A DNA stretch of 64,000 nucleotides. Origin: Isotricha intestinalis. Lineage: Eukaryota > Ciliophora > Litostomatea > Vestibuliferida > Isotrichidae. Each line of letters starts with the position of its first letter. Positions within the stretch are counted from its first letter, which is position 1. Below the pieces are notes generated by a model. The model was not told the DNA's origin and did no database searches. It saw only the letters and a program-made list of their open reading frames with translations. Below, one piece after another: positions 1-9,777 of the stretch. The stretch covers positions 20,080 to 84,079 of the forward strand of contig JAJJLU010000348.1 in NCBI GenBank assembly GCA_023807065.1, given 5' to 3'. The position numbers were made by a program, and so were the translations under genes.

Positions 1-1
1 T

Positions 2-2687
2 TCAAATTTATTTATTAATCTATATAAAGCAAAAAATATTTCAACTGGAGACTATGTTTTAATAAAAGAAATTCAAAAATCAAAAATAAATCAATCGAAT
101 TTTTTAAAAATAATTGAAAATATGAAGAAATTAAAATCAGAAAACATAGTAAAATTCATTGATTTTCATGAAAATAAAAATTCATATTATTTAATAATAG
201 AATTATGCTTTATGTCTCTTGAAGAATATTTAGAAATTAAGAAAGAACCTTTATCAATTGAAGAAATAAGAGATATATTATTAGAAATAAATAAAGGTTT
301 AAAAGAAATAAGTGATAATAAATTAATTCATCAAAATCTTAAACTTTCTAATATTTTATTATCATTAAACAAAAATAAAATAAATCAAATAGATTTTAAA
401 ATATCAGATTTTGGGTTAAATAAAATATACGAAGAAAGTAATTCATTTCAAAAGAACATAGGTAGAAAATCGAATACAATTTCACCTGAAATTTTGAGTG
501 GAGAGAAAATAAATATAAAAAGTGATATATGGAGTTTAGGAGTTATTATCTATTATATGTTATTTAAAGAATATCCTTTTATAGAAGAAATTGAATCCAA
601 TCAAAAATTCAAAGAAATAAAAGAAAAAAATTTATATGATTTAATCAAAAAAATGTTAATTATAAATACAAAAGAAAGAATTTCTTGGGAAGAATATTTT
701 GACCATTCTTTTTTTAATTATAGTTCTGATAGAATAAATTTACCTTCATTTGAAATACAATGTGAAAAACATTCACAAGAATTAATTTCTTATTGTTCTT
801 CTTGTAAATCTAATATATGTGAAAAATGTTTAAATAATCACTCTGGCCATAAAGTTCTTTTTTTTAAAGATATTGGATTAACAGAAAAAGAAATGAATGA
901 AGTTGATGATTTATTAAAAAAAATTGATAATAATATTGAATCTTTTATTAAGATAAAAAAAATGATTGAAAATATTAAATCAATCGACGAAAATTCTTCA
1001 ATCTACGAAAATGATAATGATAATAATTATAAATATTATTTTATAGATTGCTTAAAGGTAATTAAAGAAAAAATGAAAATTAATGAAATTTCAATCCCAA
1101 AGGTTTTTGAATGGGAATTAAGGTTATTAATAATAATATTGTAGAGTTAAATTCTTTAATTTTAATTTAGTGCGTAATTATCATTAATTATTATAGAAAG
1201 TAAATAAATTACATAATTGTAATAAGAAAGTTAGAAAATAAATTAAATTAGTGTGTAAATGATTAAATAATATAGTATGTAAATATATATAAAAGTAGTA
1301 TGTAATTTATATTATTTTAAAATAAAATAGCAAGTAAAACTATTAAATTAATAAAAGTTTGTAATATTTTAAAATAATATATCAAGTGGGTAATAAAATA
1401 TTATTAATATTAAGAAGGTAATAAATAAAATAATAACTAAAAGGGAGTATATAACATATAAAAAGAAGAAAGTAAAATAAAAAAAGAAAAATTAGTATGT
1501 AAAATAATCAATAATAAAAGAAAGTAAAAGCAAATAACAATTAGCCAGTAAAAAAAGAGAAATAATATTTCTATTTATTTATAGATAGTAAGAAAATATT
1601 ATTTAGTTTATATAGAATGTATTAAAAATTGATTATATTGATTATAGGATGTTAAAAACAATATTAATTTATTAAAGGGTGTCAAATATAATTAATTTTT
1701 ATTAGGGAGTTAAAAAAATATTTTTAATAATAGATTGAAAGATAATATTCTTTAATTTTAGTGGGTAATCAATGATCATTAATTGATATTAGATGGTAAT
1801 TTATATTATATTCCTAAATAATTAAAGGGAATAAGATAATATTATAATTAATTCTAGGAAATATGATATTTATTAATTAATGATAGGGAGAAAGAAATTA
1901 TTTTTAATAATTAAAGTGGATAAGATAATATTATTAATTAATGATAGTATGTAAGATTAAGTTATTAGTTATAGAAAGTATAATTAAATATATAATAACT
2001 TTAGGGTGTAAAATAACATTAGGATTAATTATAGTATGTATGATAATTTAATTTTTATTATAGGGAGTAAGATGATTTAATCATATTACCAAAGGGAGTC
2101 AGATAATATTATAAATAATTAAAGTATGTAAGAATATATATAAATATAGTATGTAATTTAATATTTATAAAGAATAGAAAGTAAAACAATTTTATGAATT
2201 AAAGAGAGTAAATAATTATTAACTGATTTTATAGAATTTAAGCTGATTTTATTAATGAATTATAGGGAGTAATATAATATTAAAAAAATATAGATGATTG
2301 TTATTTATTAAATTTTATTTTTTTAGTGTGTATATTAATTTCATTATTAAAGAATGTATTAAATTATTAATATTAAGGATGTATTCTTCATATTTTATTC
2401 CAGAAAGTTTAATATTTATAATTTAAATTAGGAAGTAATATTAATAATATCTTTTTTAGCCTGTATTTAATCCAAATAATTTATTAGTGTGTATTTATTA
2501 TATTTAAATTAGCCCATTGTAAAATATATATAATTTAGTGTGTAATTATAATAATAATAGCAAGAGAGTAAATAAAAATTATTTAAAATATAGGCTGTTA
2601 ATAACTTAATAATAATTATTATTTTAGTGTGTAACAAATTAATTTATATAAAAGGAAAATTTTAAAGAATCAAATTCCTTTGAATAA
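2..2687 (+). CDS. Pseudokinase with B-box and a Cys-rich tail encoded by single-codon exons (5' partial)
   Basis: The frame is already open at base 2 and runs to 1122, so the true start lies left of the window. It encodes a Ser/Thr kinase fold: the VLIKEIQ strand with the ATP-site lysine (about 56-80), IHQNLKLSN in place of HRDLKPEN (about 325-355), SDFG (about 405), SPE in place of APE (about 485) and DIWSLGV (about 525). The catalytic Asp of HRD is Asn, so it is probably catalytically weak or dead. A B-box zinc finger follows (about 760-870, C-x2-H then C-x2-C pairs and H-x2-H). The plain frame meets TAG at 1142-1144. Splicing out the micro-introns listed under 1123-2654 instead extends the protein by about 65 residues to a TAA at 2685-2687. 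Kinase and B-box are clear; the spliced tail is an inference from sequence. Confidence 0.85.
1123..2654 (+). other. Array of 54 micro-introns separated by 1-6 nt exons, almost all exactly one codon
   Basis: AG-NNN-GT recurs every 23-40 nt. Proposed exons by first base: A 1145 (completes AG/A, Arg); TGC 1171, AAA 1197, AAA 1227, TGT 1252, TAT 1276, TAT 1299, CAA 1331, TTT 1358, TGG 1387, AAG 1415, GGA 1444, AAA 1469, TAT 1496, AAA 1521, CCA 1545, ATA 1585, AAT 1616, GAT 1648, GGT 1678, GGA 1706, ATT 1734, TGG 1762, ATG 1793, GGA 1828, GAA 1858, GGA 1887, TGG 1917, TAT 1948, AAA 1975, GGT 2005, TAT 2035, GGA 2064, GGA 2095, TAT 2125, TAT 2150, AAA 2178, AGA 2205, AAT 2235, GGA 2266, ATGATT 2294, TGT 2327, AAT 2353, GAT 2378, AAA 2404, GAA 2432, CCT 2460, TGT 2488, CCCATT 2513, TGT 2539, AGA 2565, GCT 2594, TGT 2628; terminal exon 2655-2687. 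Introns are 20-37 nt; all end in AG and 48 of 54 start with GT. No exon codon is a stop. Uncertain points: the 1-nt exon (one intron 1103-1170 would also keep phase), AAA 1469 (could be AAGAAA), and the exons next to non-GT introns. Confidence 0.82.
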
Positions 2688-3325
2688 AAATCTGATTCAC
2701 AAAATTTAAATAATATTTAAAATGGTTAAAATAATTTATATTAATGGATCAATTTAAAATATTTATTTTTTTAAGTAAAAAAATTCTAAATTTATAATCA
2801 AAAATGAATTAACAATTTAATAATATATTTATTTTTGGTCATTATATTTTTAACATTGATTTCCAAAAGAAATGAAATCAAAGAAGAGCCTAGGAACTAA
2901 ACTTTTTTTTATATATAAATTTATTATATTTTATTATTCAATACTGATATATAATAATTGTTACATTTATTTATAATGAATAAATATTCTCAGACTTAAA
3001 AATTAACGTTTAGTGATAAAATTTAAAAAAACATAATTAGAAATAATTTTAATAATTGATTAATTAATTTTGAAAATAAAAATTCAATTATCAAAATAAA
3101 ATTAAGTTTTAATTTACATTATATATATTTTTTCACTTGAATAAAATTAACTTCTAAAAAATTCATTTTTTCACAAAATTTTAAAGTCCAAAGTTTGACC
3201 TAATAAATAAAAGCATTAATAATAGACTTATAAGATAATGCAGAATTATATTTGAAAATATAAATATAGAAGTAATAGGTCATAATTTATATTCTTTTAA
3301 ATAATTATTATATTTTTTTTATCTG
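2688..3325. other. Intergenic gap, no gene seen
   Basis: Very AT-rich sequence with short homopolymer runs. The AG-NNN-GT rhythm stops at the terminal exon just before this gap. I see no open frame with coding character on either strand and no tRNA-like segment. Confidence 0.5.
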
Positions 3326-3514
3326 TTAATATATTTGATTTAAAATATTAACAAAATCAGAAACAATTCTATGATTATTCTGCTCTTTACTCATTAAAAT
3401 AGCAATTTCTTCTTTTTCAAAAATAGATTTTAATATTGAAACATTCATCATAATTTTATTTACAAATTCATTATCAATCTCATTTTCTTTTATCTTTATT
3501 TTTAAGTTTTTTAT
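3326..3514 (-). pseudogene. 3' exon or remnant of a minus-strand gene
   Basis: On the minus strand a frame is open for 62 codons from 3514 to a TAA at 3326-3328. It starts directly after a T-run ending in TAG, which looks like an intron acceptor. The product is coding-like, with a helical, charged composition (FEKEEIAILMSKEQNNHRIV near its middle). No ATG exists on the minus strand between here and the plus-strand gene at 3682, so no full gene fits. I read it as the surviving 3' end of a lost gene. I do not recognise the family. Confidence 0.5.
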
Positions 3515-3681
3515 CTAAAAAAAAGGGGATTATAATAGATATATGATAGATTTTCAGATAATGAAAAAAAAGAAAAAAGTATGGTTATGAATAGTTATTA
3601 TAATTTTTATTATATATATTTTAAAATTAGTTTTTACTTTTTTTTTATTATTATTTAAAAAATTTAAAAAAATAAGTAAAA

Positions 3682-5538
3682 ATGTCATTAATTTCAAACC
3701 ATAAATATAAATATAAAAATAAAAATTCTTTTAAAGAAATAATAAAACAATTTAAGAAAAATTTAAAAGCAAAATACAATAAAAAAGAATTTAATTATAA
3801 TCGAATTATAGGAAATTATCTTATAATAAATGAAAAATGTGAAGCAGTTGTGAAGTATAAAGATTATTTAATATTAAATGAAGAAACTGAATTTTTAAGA
3901 AGATATTATTCAAATGAAGAATTATATTCTCGATTATATAAAATTTTAAATTTTTATGAAAATAATTCCCAAATTTTTCCAAATTATTTAATTCTTCCAG
4001 AAAGTAAATTTTTATATACTAATATAAGAAGAAAACAAAAAATGATAGATGCCGTTAATATTATAAAACATGAGGAAGAAATTAATAAAAATAACATTAA
4101 TAATAATCCAAAAGATATTTTTACAAGGCAAGTTAAAGATGATATTCAAAGACATCAACCTTCAAATATAATTAATTATGATGATGAAAATTCTTTTCTA
4201 AATTCAATATCAACTTTTTCAAAAAAAAATCTTCAAACTCTAGATGATTCTTTTACATTAGATTTTACTAAAAATTTAAATGAAATAAATGATACAAATG
4301 GTTCTATTGAGAATATATTAAATGATTTAAAAGGGAACAATGAGAAAATATTCATAAAAAAACCTACTCAAAAGTTAAAGAAAGTTGAAAATAAAATTAA
4401 TATAAAAAATAATTATAATAAACCTTCTATTAATAATTCAAAATCAAATTCTAATATTCAAAAGGTTATATCAAGTAATTTTAATGAAAATAAAAAAGGA
4501 AATTTAACAATATATAATAATTTTCAAAATATAATTATTCCAAAAGAAAATACAATTATTAATATTTATAATAATTATTATCAAAATTCAAATCCAAGTG
4601 AAGAAAACAAACTCTTTAAAACAATTCATTCAACAAAGAATATTTCTAAAAACTCAAAATATTATAATTTAAGTAATAGTCAAATGAATAATAAATTAAA
4701 TAAAAATATCTCCCAAAGAGAGACTGCAAAAAATCCAAATTATAAATTAAAATTAGATGATAATGTTGAAATTATTAAAAGAGAATTTAGCTCAAAAAAT
4801 ACAAGAAATATAAATAAATTAGTTAAATCTCCTCCAAAAAGAAATATAAGAAATAAAAAATTTAATATTGAAAAATCAGAAACATTTTTAAAGTCATCTC
4901 AAACTATAAAAAAATTTTCTCATAATCCAAATCCAAATAAATTATATAAAGATATATTTCAAAAAGGGAAAAAGAAAAGTAAAATTAATGATAATTCTAA
5001 ATCTTCATTTTCAAATAATACAATTTATGTAAAAAAAATTGAAAAAAAATCTTCAAAAATACCTTTTTCAAATTTAAATTCTGGTCTTAAAAAATTATAT
5101 GAAAATGAAATAAATAAATTTTTAAATATTCAAACACCAAAAAAAAACCAATTATTATTGAATAATAAAAATGTTCCTTGGACAGAATTAAAACAAAATT
5201 ATAAAAAATTTGTTCAAAAAGAAATGAATAATAATACAAATACTTCTAAGAGGAATTCATGTGATAATTTCTTATTTTTTACTAGAACTCAAAAAAATTT
5301 AACCATAGATAAATTTGATTATAGAAACCAAAAAAAAAATAACAATTATAAAACACGTTTGAAGGAAAATCATTCAGAAAAAAATTTTTTAAATATCAAA
5401 AAATCTATTTCTTCAACAAAAAATAGAAGTTCTATTACTGAAAATAAAGATAATAATAATTCTGAAGTAAAAGGAAACAATAATAACTTAGTTATTAAAG
5501 TTAATAGACAAAGGTATTTATCAAAATTAAAAAAATAA
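3682..5538 (+). CDS. Basic Asn/Lys-rich protein, paralogue of the 46511 gene
   Basis: The 618-residue protein starts at the first ATG after a long AT leader. Residues about 40-130 form the only ordered-looking part: a segment of the type LIINEKCEAVVKYKDYLIL followed by EFLRRYY and a helical stretch ending in a charged KQKM region. The same pattern (LIFNKDCHLVTVFKDYMIW, then EFLKRFY) occurs in the protein at 46511-48973, so the two are paralogues. The rest is low-complexity N/K/S with no recognisable motif. Ciliate genomes contain proteins of this general build, but I cannot name a function. A decayed tail in another frame follows at 5549. Confidence 0.85.
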   Translation: MSLISNHKYKYKNKNSFKEIIKQFKKNLKAKYNKKEFNYNRIIGNYLIINEKCEAVVKYKDYLILNEETEFLRRYYSNEELYSRLYKILNFYENNSQIFPNYLILPESKFLYTNIRRKQKMIDAVNIIKHEEEINKNNINNNPKDIFTRQVKDDIQRHQPSNIINYDDENSFLNSISTFSKKNLQTLDDSFTLDFTKNLNEINDTNGSIENILNDLKGNNEKIFIKKPTQKLKKVENKINIKNNYNKPSINNSKSNSNIQKVISSNFNENKKGNLTIYNNFQNIIIPKENTIINIYNNYYQNSNPSEENKLFKTIHSTKNISKNSKYYNLSNSQMNNKLNKNISQRETAKNPNYKLKLDDNVEIIKREFSSKNTRNINKLVKSPPKRNIRNKKFNIEKSETFLKSSQTIKKFSHNPNPNKLYKDIFQKGKKKSKINDNSKSSFSNNTIYVKKIEKKSSKIPFSNLNSGLKKLYENEINKFLNIQTPKKNQLLLNNKNVPWTELKQNYKKFVQKEMNNNTNTSKRNSCDNFLFFTRTQKNLTIDKFDYRNQKKNNNYKTRLKENHSEKNFLNIKKSISSTKNRSSITENKDNNNSEVKGNNNNLVIKVNRQRYLSKLKK

Positions 5539-5548
5539 TATAAAAAAT

Positions 5549-5602
5549 AAAGATGAAATTGATACCTTTGTAAAGTCTTCTTTAAGTTTTAAAAAAGAAT
5601 AA
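5549..5602 (+). pseudogene. Orphan C-terminal tail, DTFVKS type
   Basis: Ten bases after the stop of the preceding gene, in another frame, lies KDEIDTFVKSSLSFKKE and a TAA. The relic ending at 30527 closes with a very similar string (DKVDMDTFVKSQFQLY and TAG). This suggests an old shared C-terminus that the 3682 gene has lost through a frameshift or early stop. I tried to restore it by an intron and found no donor/acceptor pair in the right phase. Confidence 0.4.
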
Positions 5603-5825
5603 AAGTTTTTTGCAATTTTAAACTTTAATTTTTTTATTATATCTATATATAATTATTATTTATATAAATTAAAAAATATTATAAAAACTTTATAAAATGT
5701 AGTTTAGTTTTTAATAAATAATTCTCACTCAAAAGTATATTTTTATTTACATAAATATATAAAATGAATTAATAAACTGCTCAAAAATACTACTGAAAAA
5801 GAATTAAAAATGAATTACATAAATT

Positions 5826-7967
5826 TTATTTAGATATTTTTTCATTTATTTCACTTCTATATTTTTTTAAACTTTCTCTTATATCATCAGGTTCTTCCTG
5901 TGCAATTTTAATTAAAATATTAATTAAATCGAATAAAACATAATCATTTAAACTATTATAATTATCATTTACAATAAAAGGTTTAATTATTATACTATTA
6001 CTTAATTCAATATTATCTTCTTTGTCATCAATAATAATTGTTCTTTTCAAATCTCTTCCTAATTTTTTAATATCTTTATAATATTTTTCATTTAGATAAC
6101 TAGCATTTTGTCTATACAATCTATAATCAAAATATTTTTGGTCTATTTCAATAAAATTAATTATTTGATCAGCATAATCTTTAACTCCAGTTGTAAAGAC
6201 AATAATTTCATAAAATGGAATTAAACTTTCTAAAAATTCTCTTAATCCAGGTCTTAAATATATTATATTGGTTCCTTTTGGAACATGTGCTAAAGTTTCA
6301 TCTAAATCAAGAACTAAAGTATAAGTTTTATATGCTGAAAAAGGAATTAAAGGTGTATTTGAATTTATAATATTATTTCTTTTATTGAATCTTTTATTTG
6401 GTTTTGGTAAAGTTAAATTTAAAGTTCCAATATTTTTATTGTCATACGGTGAATTTTTATTACTATAATCATAATATCTTTTTGAATTATTGTCTAAATT
6501 TGAATATCTTAATGAATCTTCTTTTAATCTTTGATTATATTTAATTGTATTTATATCATGATTATATTGATTTTGAATAAAATTTGATTCATCATTATAA
6601 TAATTTTCAAATTCTTGTATATAAATATTAGGATGATAAATTGGACTTGTATTATGAGAATAATTATTAGGAATATTTTGAAAATTAGAATAATTATTGG
6701 AATTATAATATCCATAATAATTTGATTCATTATTCGGATAATTATTATTAATATGACCATAATTAATATTATTAATATTTGAACTAATACTTCTAATTCT
6801 TTGACTTTTTTCTCTTGATCTCATTGTATTTGTTTTTCTGAAAGGAAAAACAACTCCATAATTAGTTAATGCAGCACCAATATTATTTATATCTGTTGTT
6901 ATAATATTTCCTGGACCTTTTATTATCCTTTTTGCTTTTCGAATTGGCATTGAATTTGAAGAATAAGCAGAGATTTTATAATTATATGTATTAAAATTAT
7001 TATTATTTAAGTTTGAATTATTTTGATCTATATTATTATAATTGTAAATTATGTTTTTTGAATTTTCTATATCTTCTTGATGAGTTATTACTTGATTTAT
7101 ATTATTTTGATATATATTATTTATTTTTTTAAATTGTTTTATTTTTGATTTATAAAAATCATATATAGCTAAAACACTTATACTTCTTAATTTATTATAT
7201 AATAAAATTATTTCTTTTGAAATTACTGGATTTATATTATAATAATTTGATATTATTTTATTTAAATTATTATTTAAATCTTTATTTGTAATTGTAATTA
7301 AATTTAATTGTTGATTTAAATTTTCTTCATTTGAATTTTTACATTTTTCAAATATACTTTCACTTAATAAAATAAAAATATTTAATATATTTTTAACTTC
7401 TTCAATAAAAAATTGAAATTTATTTTGAACACTAATATCATAAATAATAGCAATAGTAAAAATAAGTAAATTCAGACAATTATTAATTAAAGGTAAATAT
7501 TCATTTGCATTACACATTTCAATTATAAAATCTGAATTATTATTAAATATTTCTATCCAATCATTACATTCATTTTCACAATTTATACTTTTCATAAATA
7601 AGAATTGAATTTGATTAAATAAATCATTTAAACTTTCAATTATTATTTCAATTTTATTTTTTTTTTGATTTAAAACAATAATTTTGGATTTATTTGGGGA
7701 AGAGAAATTTTGTTTGTTTATATTTTTATTTAAATTTACTGTAATTGGACTAAATTTTTTTTTTTCTTTTTGTATATTATCCATTTTATATGATTTTAAT
7801 ACTCCATCTTGTTTTATTTTAGTTGGTAGTCTTACTAAAGTAGATAGGATTTCTCTTTTATATAAACATTCATTTTTTTTATTTATAATATTAGAATTAT
7901 TGGTACTTGAACCACTATTTATTGTTTCTTTTTTTATAATTTGCTTTTGATTTTGATTTGAAGACAT
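5826..7967 (-). CDS. FCP1/SCP-like (NIF family) protein phosphatase
   Basis: The 713-residue protein has a long N/K-rich N-terminal half and a C-terminal HAD-type phosphatase domain at about 545-705. The nucleophile motif DLDETLAH is near residue 553, followed by YLRPGLREFLESL, EIIVFTTGVKDYADQI and IIIDDKEDNIELS, the hallmarks of FCP1-homology (NLI-interacting factor) phosphatases. Family members dephosphorylate Ser residues, classically in the RNA polymerase II C-terminal domain. The N-terminal 500 residues have no known domain. The ATG at 7965-7967 gives the longest frame. Assignment of the phosphatase domain is secure; the substrate is not known. Confidence 0.93.
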   Translation of the reverse strand: MSSNQNQKQIIKKETINSGSSTNNSNIINKKNECLYKREILSTLVRLPTKIKQDGVLKSYKMDNIQKEKKKFSPITVNLNKNINKQNFSSPNKSKIIVLNQKKNKIEIIIESLNDLFNQIQFLFMKSINCENECNDWIEIFNNNSDFIIEMCNANEYLPLINNCLNLLIFTIAIIYDISVQNKFQFFIEEVKNILNIFILLSESIFEKCKNSNEENLNQQLNLITITNKDLNNNLNKIISNYYNINPVISKEIILLYNKLRSISVLAIYDFYKSKIKQFKKINNIYQNNINQVITHQEDIENSKNIIYNYNNIDQNNSNLNNNNFNTYNYKISAYSSNSMPIRKAKRIIKGPGNIITTDINNIGAALTNYGVVFPFRKTNTMRSREKSQRIRSISSNINNINYGHINNNYPNNESNYYGYYNSNNYSNFQNIPNNYSHNTSPIYHPNIYIQEFENYYNDESNFIQNQYNHDINTIKYNQRLKEDSLRYSNLDNNSKRYYDYSNKNSPYDNKNIGTLNLTLPKPNKRFNKRNNIINSNTPLIPFSAYKTYTLVLDLDETLAHVPKGTNIIYLRPGLREFLESLIPFYEIIVFTTGVKDYADQIINFIEIDQKYFDYRLYRQNASYLNEKYYKDIKKLGRDLKRTIIIDDKEDNIELSNSIIIKPFIVNDNYNSLNDYVLFDLINILIKIAQEEPDDIRESLKKYRSEINEKISK

Positions 7968-8184
7968 ATTATCTAATTTTTTTTATATAATTTATAACAC
8001 ATAAAAATATATTATTAATAAATAAAATGAGTTTAATAAAAATTAAGTTAATGCTTTGGAATAATTCTTACATAATAAATTTATTTAAATTTATGTAACA
8101 ATATTTGTATGAATTATGAATACCTATTTTATCTTTGATATAAAAATATATTAAAAAAATTCTTTTATAAATTATTTAAAAATT

Positions 8185-9777
8185 TTAAAGATCTTCTAAA
8201 AATGGGTATTTCTTTAATTTTTCTTTTTTATCCTCTTCTTCATCTTTGACAATTTCATCGACACTCGCATCATATTCTTGCCATCCCATTTTTACAGCCA
8301 TCCATTTTGTTAATTTCATTTCATTTATTTCACCTAAGTATTTAATAGGTTTATCTTTTTTATCTCTTAAATATAAAAATATAAGAGGTGGTTTATTTAA
8401 ATCCTCTTCACTAACATATCTAATTTTATTTTTAGCAATATTAATAATAACAAAATCAATATCTGAGTGATTTTTATAAACTGAAGAAATATTATCTGCA
8501 ATATCTCCTATTTTTTCACTTTTTTCATCTTCAGGAATTAAACCAAATAAAAGTACATTTTTATTATTTTCAATTACTTCTTTATCAAAAGTTTTTCCAT
8601 AAATCAATCTTAATCCAGTTTCACTTTCATATTTTTCTTCTGGTATATCCTCACTTTCTAAAGCATTTAATATTTTTCCATCATTACAATCATTTACAAA
8701 TTTCATTATTAAATATTTTGTTAATTCTTTAAATTTTTCTAATTTATATATTGGAGTATCTTCTTCTGTTATTATTCTTAAATATATTATTAAAGGTAAA
8801 TCATGCTTTGAAATTGAAAAAAATTCATTTGTTTTTTTGAAAAAATTAGTGTTTTCTCCTTCATAATCTAAAGTGAAAAAAGCATATTTTTGTCTTAACA
8901 TTTTTCCTAATTCTGTTATAAGTTTATCATTTGATGTTTGAGTTTCATTTGATGAATTTCTGACATAAAATATTGAAGATATGTTATTATCAAATATAAA
9001 ATCTATATATTTATCATTGAACATATCTCCTACTTTAAATGAGAAAGAACTCAAAAATTTTTTTAGTAAATCGATTGATATTTCTTTTGATTTTAAAAAA
9101 TTTATTTCTTTTAATTTTACAATTGGTTCATCATAATTTGTAAAAAGAATAAAATCTTTATTATATTTATTAATACATTCTTCAGAATTGCAAATTCCAA
9201 AATATAAATCATTATTTTCTTTTGAAAGATCAATAAAAATTTTATTTTCTTTTGAATCATTTGGAAAAGAAGATATTAATAACATTTGATTATCATTATA
9301 AAATTTTTCTACTTCATTAACATTATTAAAAATTTCATAAGATCTAAAAACTTTTTTATGCATAAATCTTAAAATAGATTCAACATTTCTTTGAGAATTA
9401 TAAACAAAAACATCTTCTCCTTTTTTAACAAAAAATATCATTGAAGGATAAGATTGAATATTATATTCATGTGAAAATTTAGTATTTACAGTTGCATCAA
9501 TAACTGAAATTTTATAATTTAAATTCAATTCTTTTACTTTTTTATTTAATTCTAAATATGTTGGCTTAAAATCTTTACAATAATGACACCAAGGGGCATA
9601 AGCTAAAACAAATAAGTTTTCATTTTCTTTTATTGAATTTTCATATGTTTCATCTTTTAAAATTAATATTTCTTCTTCTTTAAACACTAAATTTTTTTCT
9701 TCTTTTTGTTCTTCTTCTTGACATATAATATTATTTGAAATTATTAGTAAAATCAATAAAAGAAAAAAAATCTTCAT
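8185..9777 (-). CDS. Protein disulfide isomerase-like thioredoxin protein
   Basis: The 530-residue protein opens with a signal peptide (MKIFFLLLILLIISNNIICQ) and one redox-active thioredoxin domain at about 30-135, with active site WCHYC at 63-67. Later thioredoxin-like folds appear present but carry no second CxxC. The C-terminus ends PFLEDL rather than a KDEL/HDEL signal, so retention in the ER would need another route. It should catalyse or sense disulfide exchange in the secretory pathway. Length fits PDI (about 500). One active site instead of two resembles PDIA6- or TMX-like variants, although no transmembrane helix is evident. Confidence 0.9.
   Translation of the reverse strand: MKIFFLLLILLIISNNIICQEEEQKEEKNLVFKEEEILILKDETYENSIKENENLFVLAYAPWCHYCKDFKPTYLELNKKVKELNLNYKISVIDATVNTKFSHEYNIQSYPSMIFFVKKGEDVFVYNSQRNVESILRFMHKKVFRSYEIFNNVNEVEKFYNDNQMLLISSFPNDSKENKIFIDLSKENNDLYFGICNSEECINKYNKDFILFTNYDEPIVKLKEINFLKSKEISIDLLKKFLSSFSFKVGDMFNDKYIDFIFDNNISSIFYVRNSSNETQTSNDKLITELGKMLRQKYAFFTLDYEGENTNFFKKTNEFFSISKHDLPLIIYLRIITEEDTPIYKLEKFKELTKYLIMKFVNDCNDGKILNALESEDIPEEKYESETGLRLIYGKTFDKEVIENNKNVLLFGLIPEDEKSEKIGDIADNISSVYKNHSDIDFVIINIAKNKIRYVSEEDLNKPPLIFLYLRDKKDKPIKYLGEINEMKLTKWMAVKMGWQEYDASVDEIVKDEEEDKKEKLKKYPFLEDL

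Noticed and set aside
1123..2654. The AG-NNN-GT array as a simple satellite repeat or as germline eliminated elements (IESs) with TA boundaries
   Set aside because: A satellite would not keep the central triplets stop-free and codon-biased in one phase. TA-based excision would leave units of about 7 nt that include TAG and do not give an open frame. The intron model alone gives a continuous frame with a Cys-rich product and a terminal exon.
5510..5602. An intron joining the 3682 gene to the DTFVKS tail
   Set aside because: No GT donor near the end of the gene has the phase needed to enter the tail frame; the best pair (after AGACAAAG, acceptor AATAAAG) creates an immediate TGA.
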